The translations under genes and the position numbers were made by a program. From Sycobia sp. Sy_11 (lineage: Eukaryota > Arthropoda > Insecta > Hymenoptera > Epichrysomallidae), in contig JACCIC010000028.1 in NCBI GenBank assembly GCA_018907035.1, positions 389,001 through 453,000 of the forward strand: a stretch of DNA of 64,000 bases, in the 5' to 3' direction. Shown here piece after piece: positions 24,569-38,155 of the stretch; within the stretch, counting starts at the first letter, position 1, and each line of letters starts with the position of its first letter. The notes under the pieces were generated by a model. The model saw only the letters and a list, made by a program, of their open reading frames with translations, was not told the origin of the DNA and made no database searches.

Positions 24569-26096
24569 TTGGTTGTAAATAAATAAATAAAAAAAAAAAA
24601 CAATCCAAATGCAAGAAAAATCTACTATTAAAAATTATTTTTAACATATAGAATAAATACATTCTTATTTGACGGAATATAAATCTATATTTTCTCAAAT
24701 GAAAAATGATATTTTTTATGGATTGCTCCGAACCAATAGTTAAAGAAGCTCTTTCGCTCATGGTGTATAAAGATTTGGAAGGACTGCCTTTGTTTTACCG
24801 AAGAGTCGATTTCCTAGGAATTCTGGACGAGACATCTTTATTGGAACAAAGTAAACATTGTTTAAAAATTACTAATCATAGAGGCAACAGATAGCGTTTT
24901 AGCATCGGAAGCGTCGGTGAAATAATTTTTTATATCACTGACCGATTACAAAAGACGATTTTTCTCATCGGAAAATAACAAAGAAAGAAATAATTGGTCA
25001 TTTTTATATATTTTCTAAAAAAAAAATGAAAAAAATAGAACAAAAAGTTGCACTAAATTAGTTTTCAATCCAACAGTTGGATAATGAAAAGAATTAAACC
25101 AACAAATATTTTCGTCGATCTTACGGTCTTTAGGTTCAGTATCATATAGTTCAGTTTAGAGCAATCGACAATCGCATAGAAAGAATAATTCTAGAGATGC
25201 TTCCTATACGTAGTAAGAGGTACATACTGCTATAAATAAAATAACGCGACAAACATAGACTTCGTATTTTATACGACAAAATTATTTGAATTTTACGTCG
25301 AAGCTCGACAATCCCTTAATTGTTCTGAGCGAGTCGATCACGCCTATTTATCTCGCGAGACTACGAAAAACGTTCATTCTCGCTTCGAGTCCTTCTGCTT
25401 GACGGTAAATAGCCAATTCAACTGTATTATAAATGTTAATATTGAGATTAACACGCGCTCAATTAATTCGATTTTATCGAAATTACGAATAGTATTTTGT
25501 CATTTTTATCCCTCGAAAACTGTCAGTTTTCGTCTGTGAGAAAAATTTTCTTTCTTAAAATGTTGGTAGCACTTTAATAAAGTACGAGAAGAAGGCGACA
25601 ATTGTCCGACGGTACGTCGCGACACCGATTCCCAGCGAAGTTATATTTCAAATTACGTGCTCCGGCCATTACTTCGAAAGTCTTCTTCTACTTAAAAATA
25701 AAGTTTTACCCCAATCTGTGAAAATCTGTTTTTCTCGATTCACAATGTTATCCATTTCGAGTTGCTTTTCCGTCTCGTTGGCGATTCTGATTTGGCCGAA
25801 ATAAGAAGGAAAGAAAAAAGCCGCTGACTATATGTCTTGGCAGCTCGCGCGTGCCGTCACGTACAAATCTCGAAGATACGAGGAGGAACGCGGGCCTATT
25901 TCGATACAATAAAACGCACTTTAATTACTTTACACCATATACGCTTCATCGATGTTATATGCATTATATATAAAAGATAGAGCACAAGTCGCGCAATACG
26001 CTGTTAATTTTATCGGGACTGCGCAACATACATGTGTGATGTAATACATTCAATAATAATATGCGTACAGGTATTATAATACTATACATATATATC

Positions 26097-26097
<1 letters not shown>

Positions 26098-26146
<49 letters not shown>
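26098..26146. repeat. (TG)n microsatellite
   Basis: About 24 copies running into gcgtgcgcgg. Confidence 0.96.
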
Positions 26147-26150
<4 letters not shown>

Positions 26151-26499
26151 CGCGGTGAGCTTGCGGCGTGAAACTTGAGTTTTATTCGGTCGGATCGCGT
26201 GCAAATGAACCGATCGTATTAAATATGGGTCTATTATACAGGAAAGAAGAGAGAGAGAGAGAGAGAATCATTGCAGACTTATACCACAGGGTCTATGAGC
26301 TATGTGTGCAAGTCTGTGCGCGCGCGTTCAGCAGACCGCGAGAGAGGATAGAGCCGCGCACCAGTTTAATGGCTTAGAAAGTCTCCTACAATTACACGGC
26401 TGCGTGCATGCTAGTACTGGCTCTCGTTGGCTTTGTGCAATTAAAACGGGTATACTTATGTACATACACACCGCCAGCAGAGAGAAGGAGATGTCGAGG

Positions 26500-26503
<4 letters not shown>

Positions 26504-26540
<37 letters not shown>
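26504..26540. repeat. (GA)n microsatellite
   Basis: About 18 copies; a shorter (GA)n tract lies at 26249-26267. Confidence 0.96.
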
Positions 26541-26541
<1 letters not shown>

Positions 26542-28241
26542 AAGAAAGCTAGTACATTGCGTAATCTACGCGGGCGCGCTCGCATGGTGTTTCCATATGG
26601 TTTTCTTTTCGATATCGGCTATCAATATAGCGGCGCATGACGGCGGAGGGGGGGAGGGGGCGAGAAAAGAAATTTGTCCGGACACATATGCGGGGACGTA
26701 GGAGATAGATCGCTAACTCCCGGTTTCTGCGGTCGAACGGGGGGATCCGTCGCGATCCCATGTCTGCGGCTGGCGATCGCTCGGTTTCGGCTCGTGTACG
26801 GTATTCGGTAATATATATCGGCATTTCACCGCTTTTTTTTTTTTTTTTTGGTCTATACGAAGAATTTTTTAGTTCTTAACCCCTCCCCCACTCAACACCC
26901 TCTCCGACCCTATCGCTGATGTATCGAATACCATACCTGTTTTCGTTTGTCGAAGTGTGGTTTTAAAAGATTTTTACATACGCGGGCGACTTTTTGGAGC
27001 GACATTTATATATCGGAGTTTGCGCATAGAGACGGGATAAAAGCAATAATTGTTGCCTTTGCTCGTGTGTTGGTCTATCGCACGTTTCGAAAGGTGCTCC
27101 TTTTTGTGCAATTACTATTTCGTAATACATGTAATTTTCTGAGTATATATATACACGGTTAATTATATTCTGAGAACATCCGCAAATATATATATATAGT
27201 TCGATATAGAAATATATAATTTATTTTCTTTGCGGAGTAAAAAAAAAACCAATTTAATGTACAAATATAAAGCGTTAAAATACGATTAAAAAATTACCGT
27301 GGTCGTAAAATATCTCGAATCATTATTTCAACAGTTGTTCAAGCCGATTCTTCGATTTTTACCGCATTAATCTCGTAAACCAGTTCGTTACATATAAAAT
27401 TAGTCCGGGATAAATGAGGGACTTATAATTTTTTAGAATTAAAATTTATTGAGATTGGTGGAGTCTTCAAAAATAACGAACTATGATATTACTTGAATTA
27501 AATAATGTACAGATTATATATTATTCATTTCACAATGGCAATGAATTAAAGTAAGCAATTTCAGCTCTCCGAATATGAATAGAAAAAGTAGTAACGTAAT
27601 AAGCTAAATACCAAAAAATTTTTCTTTTGTATTCTAAAAGTTGTTTACATACGTTTGATTTTTTAACACAAATTTACCTTTCTCTTTACCCGGCTATATA
27701 TTTCATGAGGCGAATTCTTCAGTTCGGATAATACGAAAGCGCGGAAACTGTATATAAGGACAAAACATTGCGTGCAATTCAACGTTACCGAACTTATGCC
27801 GTCGGCAAGCGCAAAAAAATTCATCGGGCCCAGAGGTGTTCGTTGACCAACGCGGACATTTCCAAATTCTTTCAATTACTTATACCGAGCAAGATTATTT
27901 ATCATCTCTATAACCAGTCGCGGATTTTTCAGTTTTACGTAATAACCTAATACCGGTAAACATAAAATCCAGTTCGCTGTTTTGTCTCCCTTTTTTCCCC
28001 TCCGCATGATTGATTCGTACGTAGAGCACAGAGGGGGGGGGGAGAATAAACAGGTATATAAATATGGACGCGAACACGCGCGAACTCAATCTTCATTAAA
28101 ACATTGGAGAACATCTACATGTATATATGAGGATCGGAAAAATTATTCGGGCACACTCGTCGCGATCAGTGTATATATGCACATATGGGCAAAACTTGGA
28201 CAACTGCAATATTAATCCTATGCGCATAAATATTTCTCGAG

Positions 28242-28243
<2 letters not shown>

Positions 28244-28290
<47 letters not shown>
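28244..28290. repeat. (TA)n microsatellite
   Basis: About 23 copies, preceded by tctcgagaaa. Confidence 0.96.
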
Positions 28291-28293
<3 letters not shown>

Positions 28294-28454
28294 GCATCTC
28301 CTTAGCTCTACGCGCATTATATATTTTGTACCTTCGGAAAACGATGGAACGCGATGAGAACGGAGCAAGGGGGGGGGGGAGAAGGAAGTAAGAGAAAAGA
28401 AGGCGAGGAAAATTCTCGTACGTATGCGCGGCTATCCTTCACACAAATACACAC

Positions 28455-28456
<2 letters not shown>

Positions 28457-28495
<39 letters not shown>
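28457..28495. repeat. (TA)n microsatellite
   Basis: About 19 copies, preceded by an imperfect (CA)n stretch. Confidence 0.95.
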
Positions 28496-28499
<4 letters not shown>

Positions 28500-29360
28500 C
28501 AGCGGCTTTCCGGTCTTTCCAGTCTCGACCGCGGCCGCGATCATTAATACGGGTTTCCGCTTTCGCGTGTCCGTCCGCGTGCGTCCTGTTGTGTGTCGCT
28601 AAACCCAACCCGTGGCGGCCCCTAAGTATACAACGCGGCATAATGAGGATCGGCGCTGCCGTTGCCGCCGCGATTTTCATATAGGCGAGAGAAGAGCCTA
28701 TTTCTACCCCCTCCCCTGCCGGTCGATTTTTTCCTTTTTTTTTTGTTTTTTTTTTTTTTTTTTTAAATTTTTTTCCTCCTTTAACAGGTAATGCGCTGGA
28801 TTAAATACGCGCTGCCGCGCCGCGGCGGCGGCGGCGGCGGTGGCTCAACCGACCGACATAGCATGGGAAATGTCTCGGGGACGCCTTTATATATACGGGC
28901 GATCTGCGCACGCCTGCTAATTTTACGAGGCGAGCCCTCGGGCGCGGTGCGCGCCCGTATTATATGATGCGCGCGGTCTTAAATTTCGAGGGAACGAGGA
29001 GGCTTTGTATTTTTTTGATTTTTTTTTTTTTTTTTTTTGCCTCGCTCCGGCATGCGTTCGATGTATAACGACCATATATATATATATATACGTGCTTCGG
29101 TGATTTATCCATTTTGCGATTCTTATCGCGGGCGCACGAACGGCCTATACATAGGTTTTGACGTAATGTAGAATATATATAATCGATCGACGAAATATAT
29201 GGGAATTATAAGTAGCCGGCCGTCACGGCCTCGCCCGTGCCATAATAATACGCGTCGAAGTTGCGAACGATTAAATGATTTTTATTATTTATAATAACGG
29301 TATATCGCGTGACAGATTGGGGCGCGTTACTCTGAATTTTTTTTTTTTTTTTTTTTTTTA

Positions 29361-31730
29361 ATTGAAGGATAAAATTGAAAGTTATATCATTTTATCGATG
29401 AAAATTTAGAGGAACTCGTCAATTTTTATCAATCAGCGTTCGAATATTGAAAAATTCGGTCATTGAATAATACATAATTAATTTTCTTTATTTATACTCT
29501 CGTATTATATATGAATACATTTTTAAATTATTAATTATAGATATAAAAAGAAAAATGACAAAATCTGTAAAATCTTACGCCTTTCATATCCTCGTCTTAA
29601 GGATTGATCTTTCAATTTATTCATTCATTCCATAGATGCATACATATAGTTCCAGATATAAATGTAAATATTGAAATATACTTGTGATAGTTGACACATA
29701 TTGACAGTTTTTAAGTGGTCTCATTTTATTATTAAGTAAAAGATTATATTTTGAATATAAATCATAGCTCATGTTACTTCGCAATATCATAACTATATTC
29801 TTTCGAAATTTCGTTGCAAGCGGTTTAGTGGTTTTAGAAATTTTTGTGACCATACCAACAAACCCAGTCTCTTTATTATGTTAGTATAGATAGAATGACA
29901 GTTAGATAAGTTCATAGATATGTGTGTGACGTTAGGTGGTGAACACGACTCTTTGTAATACTAGAATTAACAAGAACATTACTCATATTAACTGAACAGT
30001 ACAAGTTTAAATATTTTTCTGGTCTTCTTATTGAACGTCTCATTACAAGTAAAATAGAGTACATTCGTTTATCAGTATCCAACGTATCACGTTAGGATTC
30101 TGAATGCTTTTCGAAATGACTATGCTAGTATTGGCAATCTTTCACAAAGAAACATAGATATAGATAACACACTCTGCAAGGATTCTGAAAGGAGTAGATA
30201 ATCGTCTTTTTCCCCCAGAAAGTATCCAGATATATTATTACGGAATCCTTATCAAAAAGAATTCAGACATGTTGCGGAAAATCCTGAAAGGAAGAAACTC
30301 CATCGTTTACTTCATAATTCTTACAAGTTATCTTTTAACAAGGATTTTTGTAATCTTTCCGATTTTTCTTTGGTATCTTTGGTATCTTTCGTATCGATCT
30401 AAAAAGATTGACATTAATGCTGAATCCTTTCGTGAAAGATTTTTATGTGTGAAGGATTTACCCCCTTCCCAGACCTTCTCTTTCACCCGACCCCTAGGGC
30501 CGACAAAGCAACAATTAAAATGCATCTTCTATGAAATACAATTTTGATCCTACAATGTGCGTAGACTAAAGCCTTATTATTAATCGAGCTGCCTTTTTGA
30601 TACTTACATTGGCATCCGTTATTATTCTCTCATAAAGCGTCAAATCCTCAAGATTTGATGCGAAACGGCTCTGAAATAAAGGGATACACGAAAGGAATTC
30701 GAAAGGATCCGTGAAAGGACACTTGACGAGCGTTTCAAGTCAATGCAAGCATTGTTTCAGAGATCTTTCTGAACAGGCTTCGCTAAAGGGAAACAGTAAT
30801 TATTTTTGGAGGAATGAACGCGAGCATACAGATATGATAACGGGGACAGATAGATTTAAACATTCTGAAAGCATTTTAAAATAATCTTGCGTAAGAATTG
30901 TAATTAACAAGCTTTCCAAAACCCCACATGCTCAGATCCATGTATGAATCAGATAGGCTTTCGTGAGAAAATTAGAAAGGTTTTTCAAAATCTTATTAAA
31001 AAGTTTTTATCAATCCTTACGCCATCTAATTATTGTATCCCTTTTGATAGTATTCTCTAAAGTTTTTAATATTCGCCCCGTTTATTAATGCGTTTATTAC
31101 TTTTCCCTTTGAGTGATTACAGAGTCCTTGTGAATCCCTCTTCGTGCATTCTTTCATGCTCTGTGTAGGATCAAAACAATTTTATTTTCCTCAGTACGTC
31201 TGAAAATAAGTTACCTGTCTTTTTACTGATAAGCTCGGTAGGTATCTCGGGGAAGGAAATAAATATTTGTAGTTATATAAAAAACTTTATCTGGAAAACG
31301 TTTAGTTAGATTTCACTAAGATGCAATTTAAGATTTAACTCAAATGGTATTATCAATATAATAAATTATCAATATAATATAATAAGTTGTGCTCCGACTC
31401 ATTTGTAAATTAGTTGATTGCTACGGATAATAAAAACTAACATTTTATCGCACATCGACTGTCTTACCGAAATATCATAAATACTATGTAGTTAAGATTT
31501 AATTAGAAGGAGCTTGCCGTTGCTAATATTATGAGCAGCAATTAAATTCAATTTTCACTTGGATAAACGTCGGGAAATAAGGCTTTTGTAAATGTTTCAG
31601 AATTTTAAACGTGCCTTATGTAAAGATATACATAAGTATAATTGTAGACGTAAGTGAAGGAGAGAAAATAAGATGGGTAGCAGGTTTAATGATAATAATT
31701 AGAATTATTATTTTCGTATTATTTTATTAA
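29361..31730. other. AT-rich intergenic DNA enriched for GGATT/AATCC words
   Basis: From about 30.05 to 31.15 kb the words aaggatt, gaatcct, aggattctgaa, gaaagga and close variants recur on both strands at irregular spacing. It reads like a degraded simple or satellite-derived repeat. No gene is seen; the 92-codon frame at 30269-30547 lies inside this stretch. Confidence 0.45.
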
Positions 31731-32099
31731 AATTCAATTATTAGCACGTAAAATAGTAAACAAGCAATACCGTAGTATGTATACGTGATGTATGTTCGTA
31801 TATGTGTTATTTACTTGATTTGTACCATTCCCATCCCTCGCCCGCCAACCCCTCGAAATCTCGCCAGCGGATGCCCGTACAATCTCGCCGCCCGCCAGTA
31901 CATCATTTTTTCGCCGTTCCGTTTGAAAATAATTGAAGATCGGCTTATTCACCGGTAAATCCGGGCGATCGCGCCCCGCGCACCCCGCGCGAATCAATAC
32001 CATCGAATAACCGTGCGCTCCAAAACAAAAACAAAACAAACGAAAGGACATTTACAACGCTGCTAAATAATAGATTTGCATGTGTATATTTGTATACGT

Positions 32100-32103
<4 letters not shown>

Positions 32104-32148
<45 letters not shown>
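32104..32148. repeat. (TA)n microsatellite
   Basis: About 22 copies. Confidence 0.96.
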
Positions 32149-32150
<2 letters not shown>

Positions 32151-32516
32151 ATAGACGGACGCGGCTCGATCTCGATGATAAACACGATAAACCCGCTGGC
32201 GGGGGGCGGGGTGAAAAAGTATATAGTCGAGCGATCGGCGAGAAATCAGGGGAGGGCGGTTGAAAATGCGGTAAAATAGGTAGCGACTGAGTGGGGAAAA
32301 AAAGCAAAAAAAAAAAAAATAAACAAAAAAAAAAGGAAAAAATAGATAACGGACAGCTAACGGAAAATGAATATGCGATGTAATATGAATATGCGAATGT
32401 AAGGGAAGAATCGGGAGATGCCTACGCATATAACCCTTTAGCGATATTTTTGCGTATATTTTTGTGCTAAATTTTTTGATGCTCCGAACTGACGTGCGCG
32501 CGTATGCACACGTTTA

Positions 32517-32522
<6 letters not shown>

Positions 32523-32556
<34 letters not shown>
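32523..32556. repeat. (TA)n microsatellite
   Basis: About 17 copies. Confidence 0.95.
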
Positions 32557-32557
<1 letters not shown>

Positions 32558-32750
32558 TATAGGGTTGCAATATTAACCCTGTCATAATATCGCGGTGGCT
32601 AAGCGAGCGAGCTATGATCATATATACGCGCGAGTATATTTCAACGCTGCGGCGACATCGCATATTCCTTGTTCTGTATATAGAATAAACCCGCCCGGCT
32701 CACTGACTATACATACATACAAACACATATATATATACCTACATATATAA

Positions 32751-32752
<2 letters not shown>

Positions 32753-32812
<60 letters not shown>

Positions 32813-32842
32813 ACACACACACGCACACACACACACACACAC
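32753..32842. repeat. (AC)n microsatellite
   Basis: A 90-bp AC tract with only two interruptions (acat near 32808 and acgc near 32822); among the longest dinucleotide tracts of the window. Confidence 0.97.
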
Positions 32843-33001
32843 ATATGTAGGATAATATCTCGTTTCCGGTGTGGAAAATGGAGCGCTTATATATACGAGG
32901 AAATGTCATCGATGCACGCAGAAGCTCGAGCAGCGCATATACGTTTGACGGGGACGCGCGACGGCCGATCCGATTCACTTCTGATGCACGCAGACGATAT
33001 G

Positions 33002-33008
<7 letters not shown>

Positions 33009-33054
<46 letters not shown>
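33009..33054. repeat. (TA)n microsatellite
   Basis: About 23 copies, flanked on both sides by gtatatacat-type sequence. Confidence 0.96.
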
Positions 33055-33058
<4 letters not shown>

Positions 33059-34005
33059 GTATATACATACACATATGCATATAGTAATATCGTTCCACGC
33101 GCGTCGTCTCTCCGTACGTCGATCTCTTTTGCACTCTTCCGCATATCACTGCATATATGATACGTATATTGGAATTTTATTAGTCGAACGAGCTACTTTT
33201 ATTAGCGCTTCTTTTTCCGGTTTCTCTATATAAGGTTCTGGAAGGGGGAGGGAGGGATTTTACAAAAAAAAAAACATGTAGTCAGAATCTTTTTTGTCGC
33301 CCGAAGCCAGAAAATTTCTTTCTGCTCTTTTAAATTTGATCCGTTACATTTTGTTCTCATTCTCTGTTTACATGTTGGAATTTTGTTTTTCATTTTCAAA
33401 CCACAATATTGTGTATAAAGCTGTGCTGCTCGACCAAAGGGCTCTTCGTAAGCATTACTGGATTTCCGTTTTATTATTCTTTTATCGCGTATCGGTTGTT
33501 GCGAACTGCAGAATAGCTCAATTCTAATTAAATTTTATCTTAGCGCAATGCATACGGAATAATATTTTATTCGTAATTTTTGGACTGTACAGAACATGTA
33601 GTTGCCGCTGTAAATTCTGAAATTTTAGCATTCTAACAATAAATTCTTATATGTTTTTCTATTTATCGTAATAAAAATTTTTAATGTTGTAATAAATCAA
33701 ACTATACTGGAGATGGTTTTTTGAACAAAATTAACGTCAACACATAGTAACAGTACACCCCCAATTGCTATAAAATTTAACTAATGAATTAAAAAACTAT
33801 AATCACAGTAAATATCTTCTACAAAAAAGTCGTTAACGACTTCGTAAATTAATTCAGTAATCAAAAAGATAACAATTTAACAATCGAAAGTTTCATTAAA
33901 CTCTGTACTACTATTTCATTTTCATTTACTTTCCTGAAAGCGATGTTTCTAATAAGGTTTTTATAGTGTACTTATGATATTATGATTATTTATAAAATTA
34001 ATTAG

Positions 34006-34484
34006 AGAATTCAAGTTTTATACGCCCGTAAAACATTCCTTAATACAACTGTAATCGCTTTCACTCGTTCTTTTAGTTCCACCGTACTTGACGAATTCTG
34101 TAATCGGATGTTTCTCAATGATGCATTTTTACGAAATTCTTGTATGCCAAATTTAATCGCATGTTCTACACATCGGTTTCTTACCGATCGTTTAACATTC
34201 GTTTTGTTATGTAAATTATTTTCGTATGAAAATTCTGAAAAAACCAAAGAATTTGCAACTCTGGTATGCAAAAATTTCAAGATCATAGTTGACCAAGGAA
34301 CAATAATGCTCGAGAGTAAAATATATTGGGCTTTATAATCGAAATATCTACGTGCTAATATATACATAGCCACTGACTGCGATATAAGGGATTTCCACGA
34401 CATCGCACGACGCCCCGTACGGCTCATCCCCTCACCCGCCCATTCTCTCCTCCTCGGCCGCGAGGGGTTAAAAAGCCCGCGCAA
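34006..34484 (-). other. Segment open on both strands, unassigned ORF of 157 codons
   Basis: The minus strand is open from 34484 to a stop at 34011 (157 codons). The plus strand is open from 34006 to 34338 in one frame (111 codons, first ATG at 34108). Both peptides are of mixed composition without repeats. No family, signal or splice context is recognised. Only one strand could be real, and chance is likely for at least one. Confidence 0.15.
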
Positions 34485-34909
34485 GACGCGGCGGTTCGCG
34501 GCGCCAATTGTAAAGTGTCTATTAATTACAACGAATTAATGGAGGTTTCTTAGAGCATTGGGAAGCAGCCACGCGCTCGCGCTCGACGGCGCACGAGGGC
34601 CAGTAAGAGAGCGCGCGCGCGCTCGCGTCAAAGGAAGAGATTAATGAATCGCTCCCTTCTCACCCTCCTCCCTTACCCCATCCCCCCTCCCCACCCCCAG
34701 TCCGCCATACCCAACACTCATACACCCTTTCAGTTGCGAAAGAGAGCCGGGGGCGGGGGAGGGGGCCCCCGATGCGAGAGGAGAATTTCGCCCTCGCTCG
34801 CGGAAATTAATGATCGTGTTCCCGACGCCCGCCGCGCTCGCCTCTCGGGGGAGCCTTATCGAGTTGAATTCCGCACCTACATATATACGGATGTACGCGC
34901 GTATATCCA

Positions 34910-34912
<3 letters not shown>

Positions 34913-34957
<45 letters not shown>

Positions 34958-34968
34958 TACACACACAC
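34913..34968. repeat. Compound (TA)n(CA)n microsatellite
   Basis: About 18 TA units pass directly into an imperfect CA tract. Confidence 0.95.
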
Positions 34969-35128
34969 GTATGATTGTTGAATCTGCTGATACACGCTTA
35001 AATTTAATGAAAGGGGTTAATTGAAAGGCGCAGCTGCGCGCGAGCCGGGCTCATGCCTTCGCGAAAGTTGGACGGGGCGCTCGCCGATGCGCGCTGTGCG
35101 CGCAGAGGGACGATCCGCGCGGTGCGCC

Positions 35129-35131
<3 letters not shown>

Positions 35132-35180
<49 letters not shown>
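35132..35180. repeat. (TA)n microsatellite
   Basis: About 24 copies immediately after CpG-rich DNA (gcgcggtgcgccct). Confidence 0.96.
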
Positions 35181-35185
<5 letters not shown>

Positions 35186-37245
35186 AATTCTGATTCGCGG
35201 CGAGCGCGGTTTTTAATGCACATTCGGTAGCGCCCGTGCTCTATTATACGTTTACAGTTTTTTTTTTCATTTCTTTTCTTTTTCTTTTGTTTTGTTTTGT
35301 TTGTTTTTTTTTTACAGTAATCGCTATTGAGTGGGACTTTGTGGAATACGATTAAGGGAGGCGATGCACTCGTGGGTCGGCGAGGGTGGGAGGTGGCAAT
35401 GCAGTAACAATTTTAACGGACGTTATAAAATTTTAGCGATTATGCCTGGAAAAATATCTTAAAAAGTTCGTAAAAAAGAAAGTTCGCGTGGAAATAATGG
35501 GAGAGGAGCTCGGACGGACGAGGGTAAATTACAGTTTGCGCTAGTTAGTTTATAATAATAATAATTAGTACATAGGAGGATGCCATTAAAAACAAAACAA
35601 ACAAATTGTCAGCTAAATAAGTATACAACGATTTCAGCGTCAAGAATGTTAAATTAACCTATTATAACATAAATCAAATTATACATTATTAAGTCGGTAT
35701 ATATAAAGCTTTACAGGGTGTAATGAATAACAATTTCGATACCATAAGATATAAAACTATTTAATGACCCGTTTGAGTGGCACAAAAACTCTCCGCTCAG
35801 CTAGTCGAAAAAGAAAACCAGATGTAAACGTCGATTGCTCGTTCGAATTGTCAGACAGACCATGAAGACTAGCACGGGTCGTCTAAGTTTTGCTTTGAAA
35901 ATCGTAGGATCTGAATCGTGCTGCCTTTCGTCGCAATAAACATCGAGTTGTGCTACTACTAGGCCGCGAATCGTGAGTCGCGTTACTTTGCGAGCTGATC
36001 CTCGGTAGCCGGCGTCGATTTAACAATTATGCCATTATACGCGTGAATCGGAAAAATAAGATCTGAACGTATGCTTCGATCAAATTTGGCGTTACTCGAG
36101 TAAATGATAAGCTCTTGGGACGCGAGCGCGGAAACTGCTATTGTCCGCTAGAAATGAGCTTTTTCTTTTATTTTTTCTTTTATTTCAAGATACGATGTAC
36201 ACCAATTGCGTAGATATAATTATATGTATATTCGTGTCTTTCGTCTTGTTCTATCATGTTTACAGCTTTCTGCGCATTATATATACGTAAATATCATTGC
36301 CATTCAAAAGAATATCCGATTAATTCCTGCTAATTATTAGAAATTATTATTGCCAAGTTAATTATGCGCCATAGTATAGATATATGCTAATTCGTATATT
36401 GATACGTGACCAACCAATCGTTCCATATAATAATATAGGCGTATATGTTACATCTCTTACGGAAATCGTGGAAATAGCATTCTGTCAGTATACTACTTTC
36501 CGTTGCTCTCTGCTGGAAAATTATTAATATTTATTTAATAAACAAAACGACGTTAATTTTAATTATTTATTTACTGAAAGATAAATAGTCGAATATAATT
36601 ATAAACTATTATTTACAATAACATAATGGCGATAAAATTCATTAGAGATGCAAATATGTCATGATAGTTCGGAACTTCCGCAATTAGGATACTATTATAA
36701 TGGATAATTACAAATTGAATATAGTTTAGTTATTTTATTATTGAATTTCCCCGCTGTACAGCTCGGACCATTCTGCTCGTCTCCAATTTGCATAGATAAT
36801 TGTAAATTAAAATCCGCTATTTTAAATTATGGTAAACTAATATAACGTATATGGGTGAATATAAGTCTAAAGTTAAGAAATATTTTAATAAACGCGAGAA
36901 ATATTTTAGGACATACAATATTATATTACTATGGATATTTCTCGCAATTATTATTTGTCCAAGCGAAGCTCCTTTGAAAGCATATAACCTCCAACACTTA
37001 ACCAACGGAGTAAACAACGAATTTTCTTAACGAATGTACCCTCATACTTCCGTCTAAAGCCTCCCCCCTCCCCCTCAGATACTCCGCGACATTTGAATAC
37101 GATAAGAAAAAATGGCGAGCAGCACATTCGGCGAGAGTGAGACTGGGCGGGGGGGGGCGGGGATTGGCAGTTAGAGTAACCGAGCAGGAGAGAAAGGTGG
37201 TGGGAGAGAGAACGAATTCACGCGGAGAGAATCGGAGTAGAGTGT

Positions 37246-37270
37246 AAAAAAAAAAAAAAAAAAAAAAAAA
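37246..37270. repeat. Poly-A run
   Basis: 25 consecutive A in purine-rich DNA that extends from about 37130 to 37330. Confidence 0.95.
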
Positions 37271-37465
37271 GAACGGAAAAAGAGCCAAAGGGAAAAAGTT
37301 CTTTTAGAGGAGAAAAAAAAGAGCGACCGAGCGTCACCCGCGTTCGTGCGATATTCTTTTGCGGGCGCATTAAATGCAATCTCCGATCGCGCGGGCGCGC
37401 TTCTTTCTTCATCGCTGGCTCTTTCCCGAGCGCGCGCCGTGCAAACATACTTTGGTCCAGATTAC

Positions 37466-37468
<3 letters not shown>

Positions 37469-37513
<45 letters not shown>
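37469..37513. repeat. (TA)n microsatellite
   Basis: About 22 copies inside a CpG-rich island. Confidence 0.96.
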
Positions 37514-37516
<3 letters not shown>

Positions 37517-38045
37517 TATAGACTACGGTCGCGGCGGCGCGAAGAAAAGAAGAAGCGCGGAGAAGGTACGCGCGCGGCCACTCCCGCGCCCGGGCAGATG
37601 ATATCTTTTAAATAAACGTTTGCTCTTTGCGCGCGGAATATCGCCTCGTGTAAGTATAAAAAATAAGGAGAGGACGGCCGTGGGTCGGCGGAGGTGGAGG
37701 GGGAGGGGAGCCAGAGCCACCCGCGCAGTTTGTACGGAATGCGACGCGGCAAGCGACGATGGAATTAAATGCTCGGGCTGTGCGAATGGCGGCGCGGGGG
37801 GGGGGGGGGGGGCGCGAGAGCGCTCCCGACTGCTTAAGGGGTATAATCGCGGTAGGAGCGGACCCGCTCTCTCATCGGTGTCCGATAGACCGGGAGGAAT
37901 CAATATTTCGATAGCGTCGCGTCATTAAATTATATATCGGAAAAGGAAAGAAAAGGCTCCTTTCAACGATGGCTATGACTACTTACGGACTACTTACTTT
38001 AACCGATTGTTCAAACAGTATATAATAGATAAACTCTGTGAAAGT

Positions 38046-38052
<7 letters not shown>

Positions 38053-38094
<42 letters not shown>

Positions 38095-38107
38095 CCACTT
38101 TAATTTT

Positions 38108-38150
<43 letters not shown>
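38053..38150. repeat. Two (TA)n arrays in close succession
   Basis: About 20 copies at 38053-38093 and about 19 at 38113-38150, separated by 19 bases that could be a decayed part of one array. Confidence 0.95.

Positions 38151-38155
<5 letters not shown>

Larger units (their letters stand above)
20676..28000. other. Long intergenic stretch with scattered microsatellites
   Basis: Alternates between AT-rich DNA (20.7-23.1, 24.5-25.9 and 27.1-27.7 kb) and CpG-richer DNA (22.0-22.4, 23.1-23.4, 23.9-24.5 and 26.1-26.8 kb). Frames of 60-80 codons (for example 24706-24894 on plus and 27663-27875 on minus) have no recognisable family or splice context. Poly-A runs stand at 24197-24215 and near 24330, and a poly-T run near 26833-26849. 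Confidence 0.55.
28001..29360. other. CpG-rich patch with (TA)n, (CGG)n and poly-T tracts
   Basis: CpG-rich from about 28.5 to 29.0 kb, with a (CGG)n run near 28822-28842 and three long T runs near 28736-28764 (broken), 29017-29038 and 29337-29360. No coding frame is recognised. The T runs on the plus strand could be old retroposon tails on the minus strand, but no element body is identifiable. Confidence 0.5.
31731..34005. other. Intergenic DNA with dense microsatellites
   Basis: CpG-rich at 31.8-32.3 and 32.9-33.1 kb, AT-rich after 33.3 kb. Five dinucleotide arrays lie within 1 kb. Frames here are mostly repeat translations. Confidence 0.55.

Noticed and set aside
27663..27875. Minus-strand 70-codon frame with a good donor-like GTAAAT near its end
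   Set aside because: No ATG at the start, a stop immediately upstream, no acceptor and no recognisable family.
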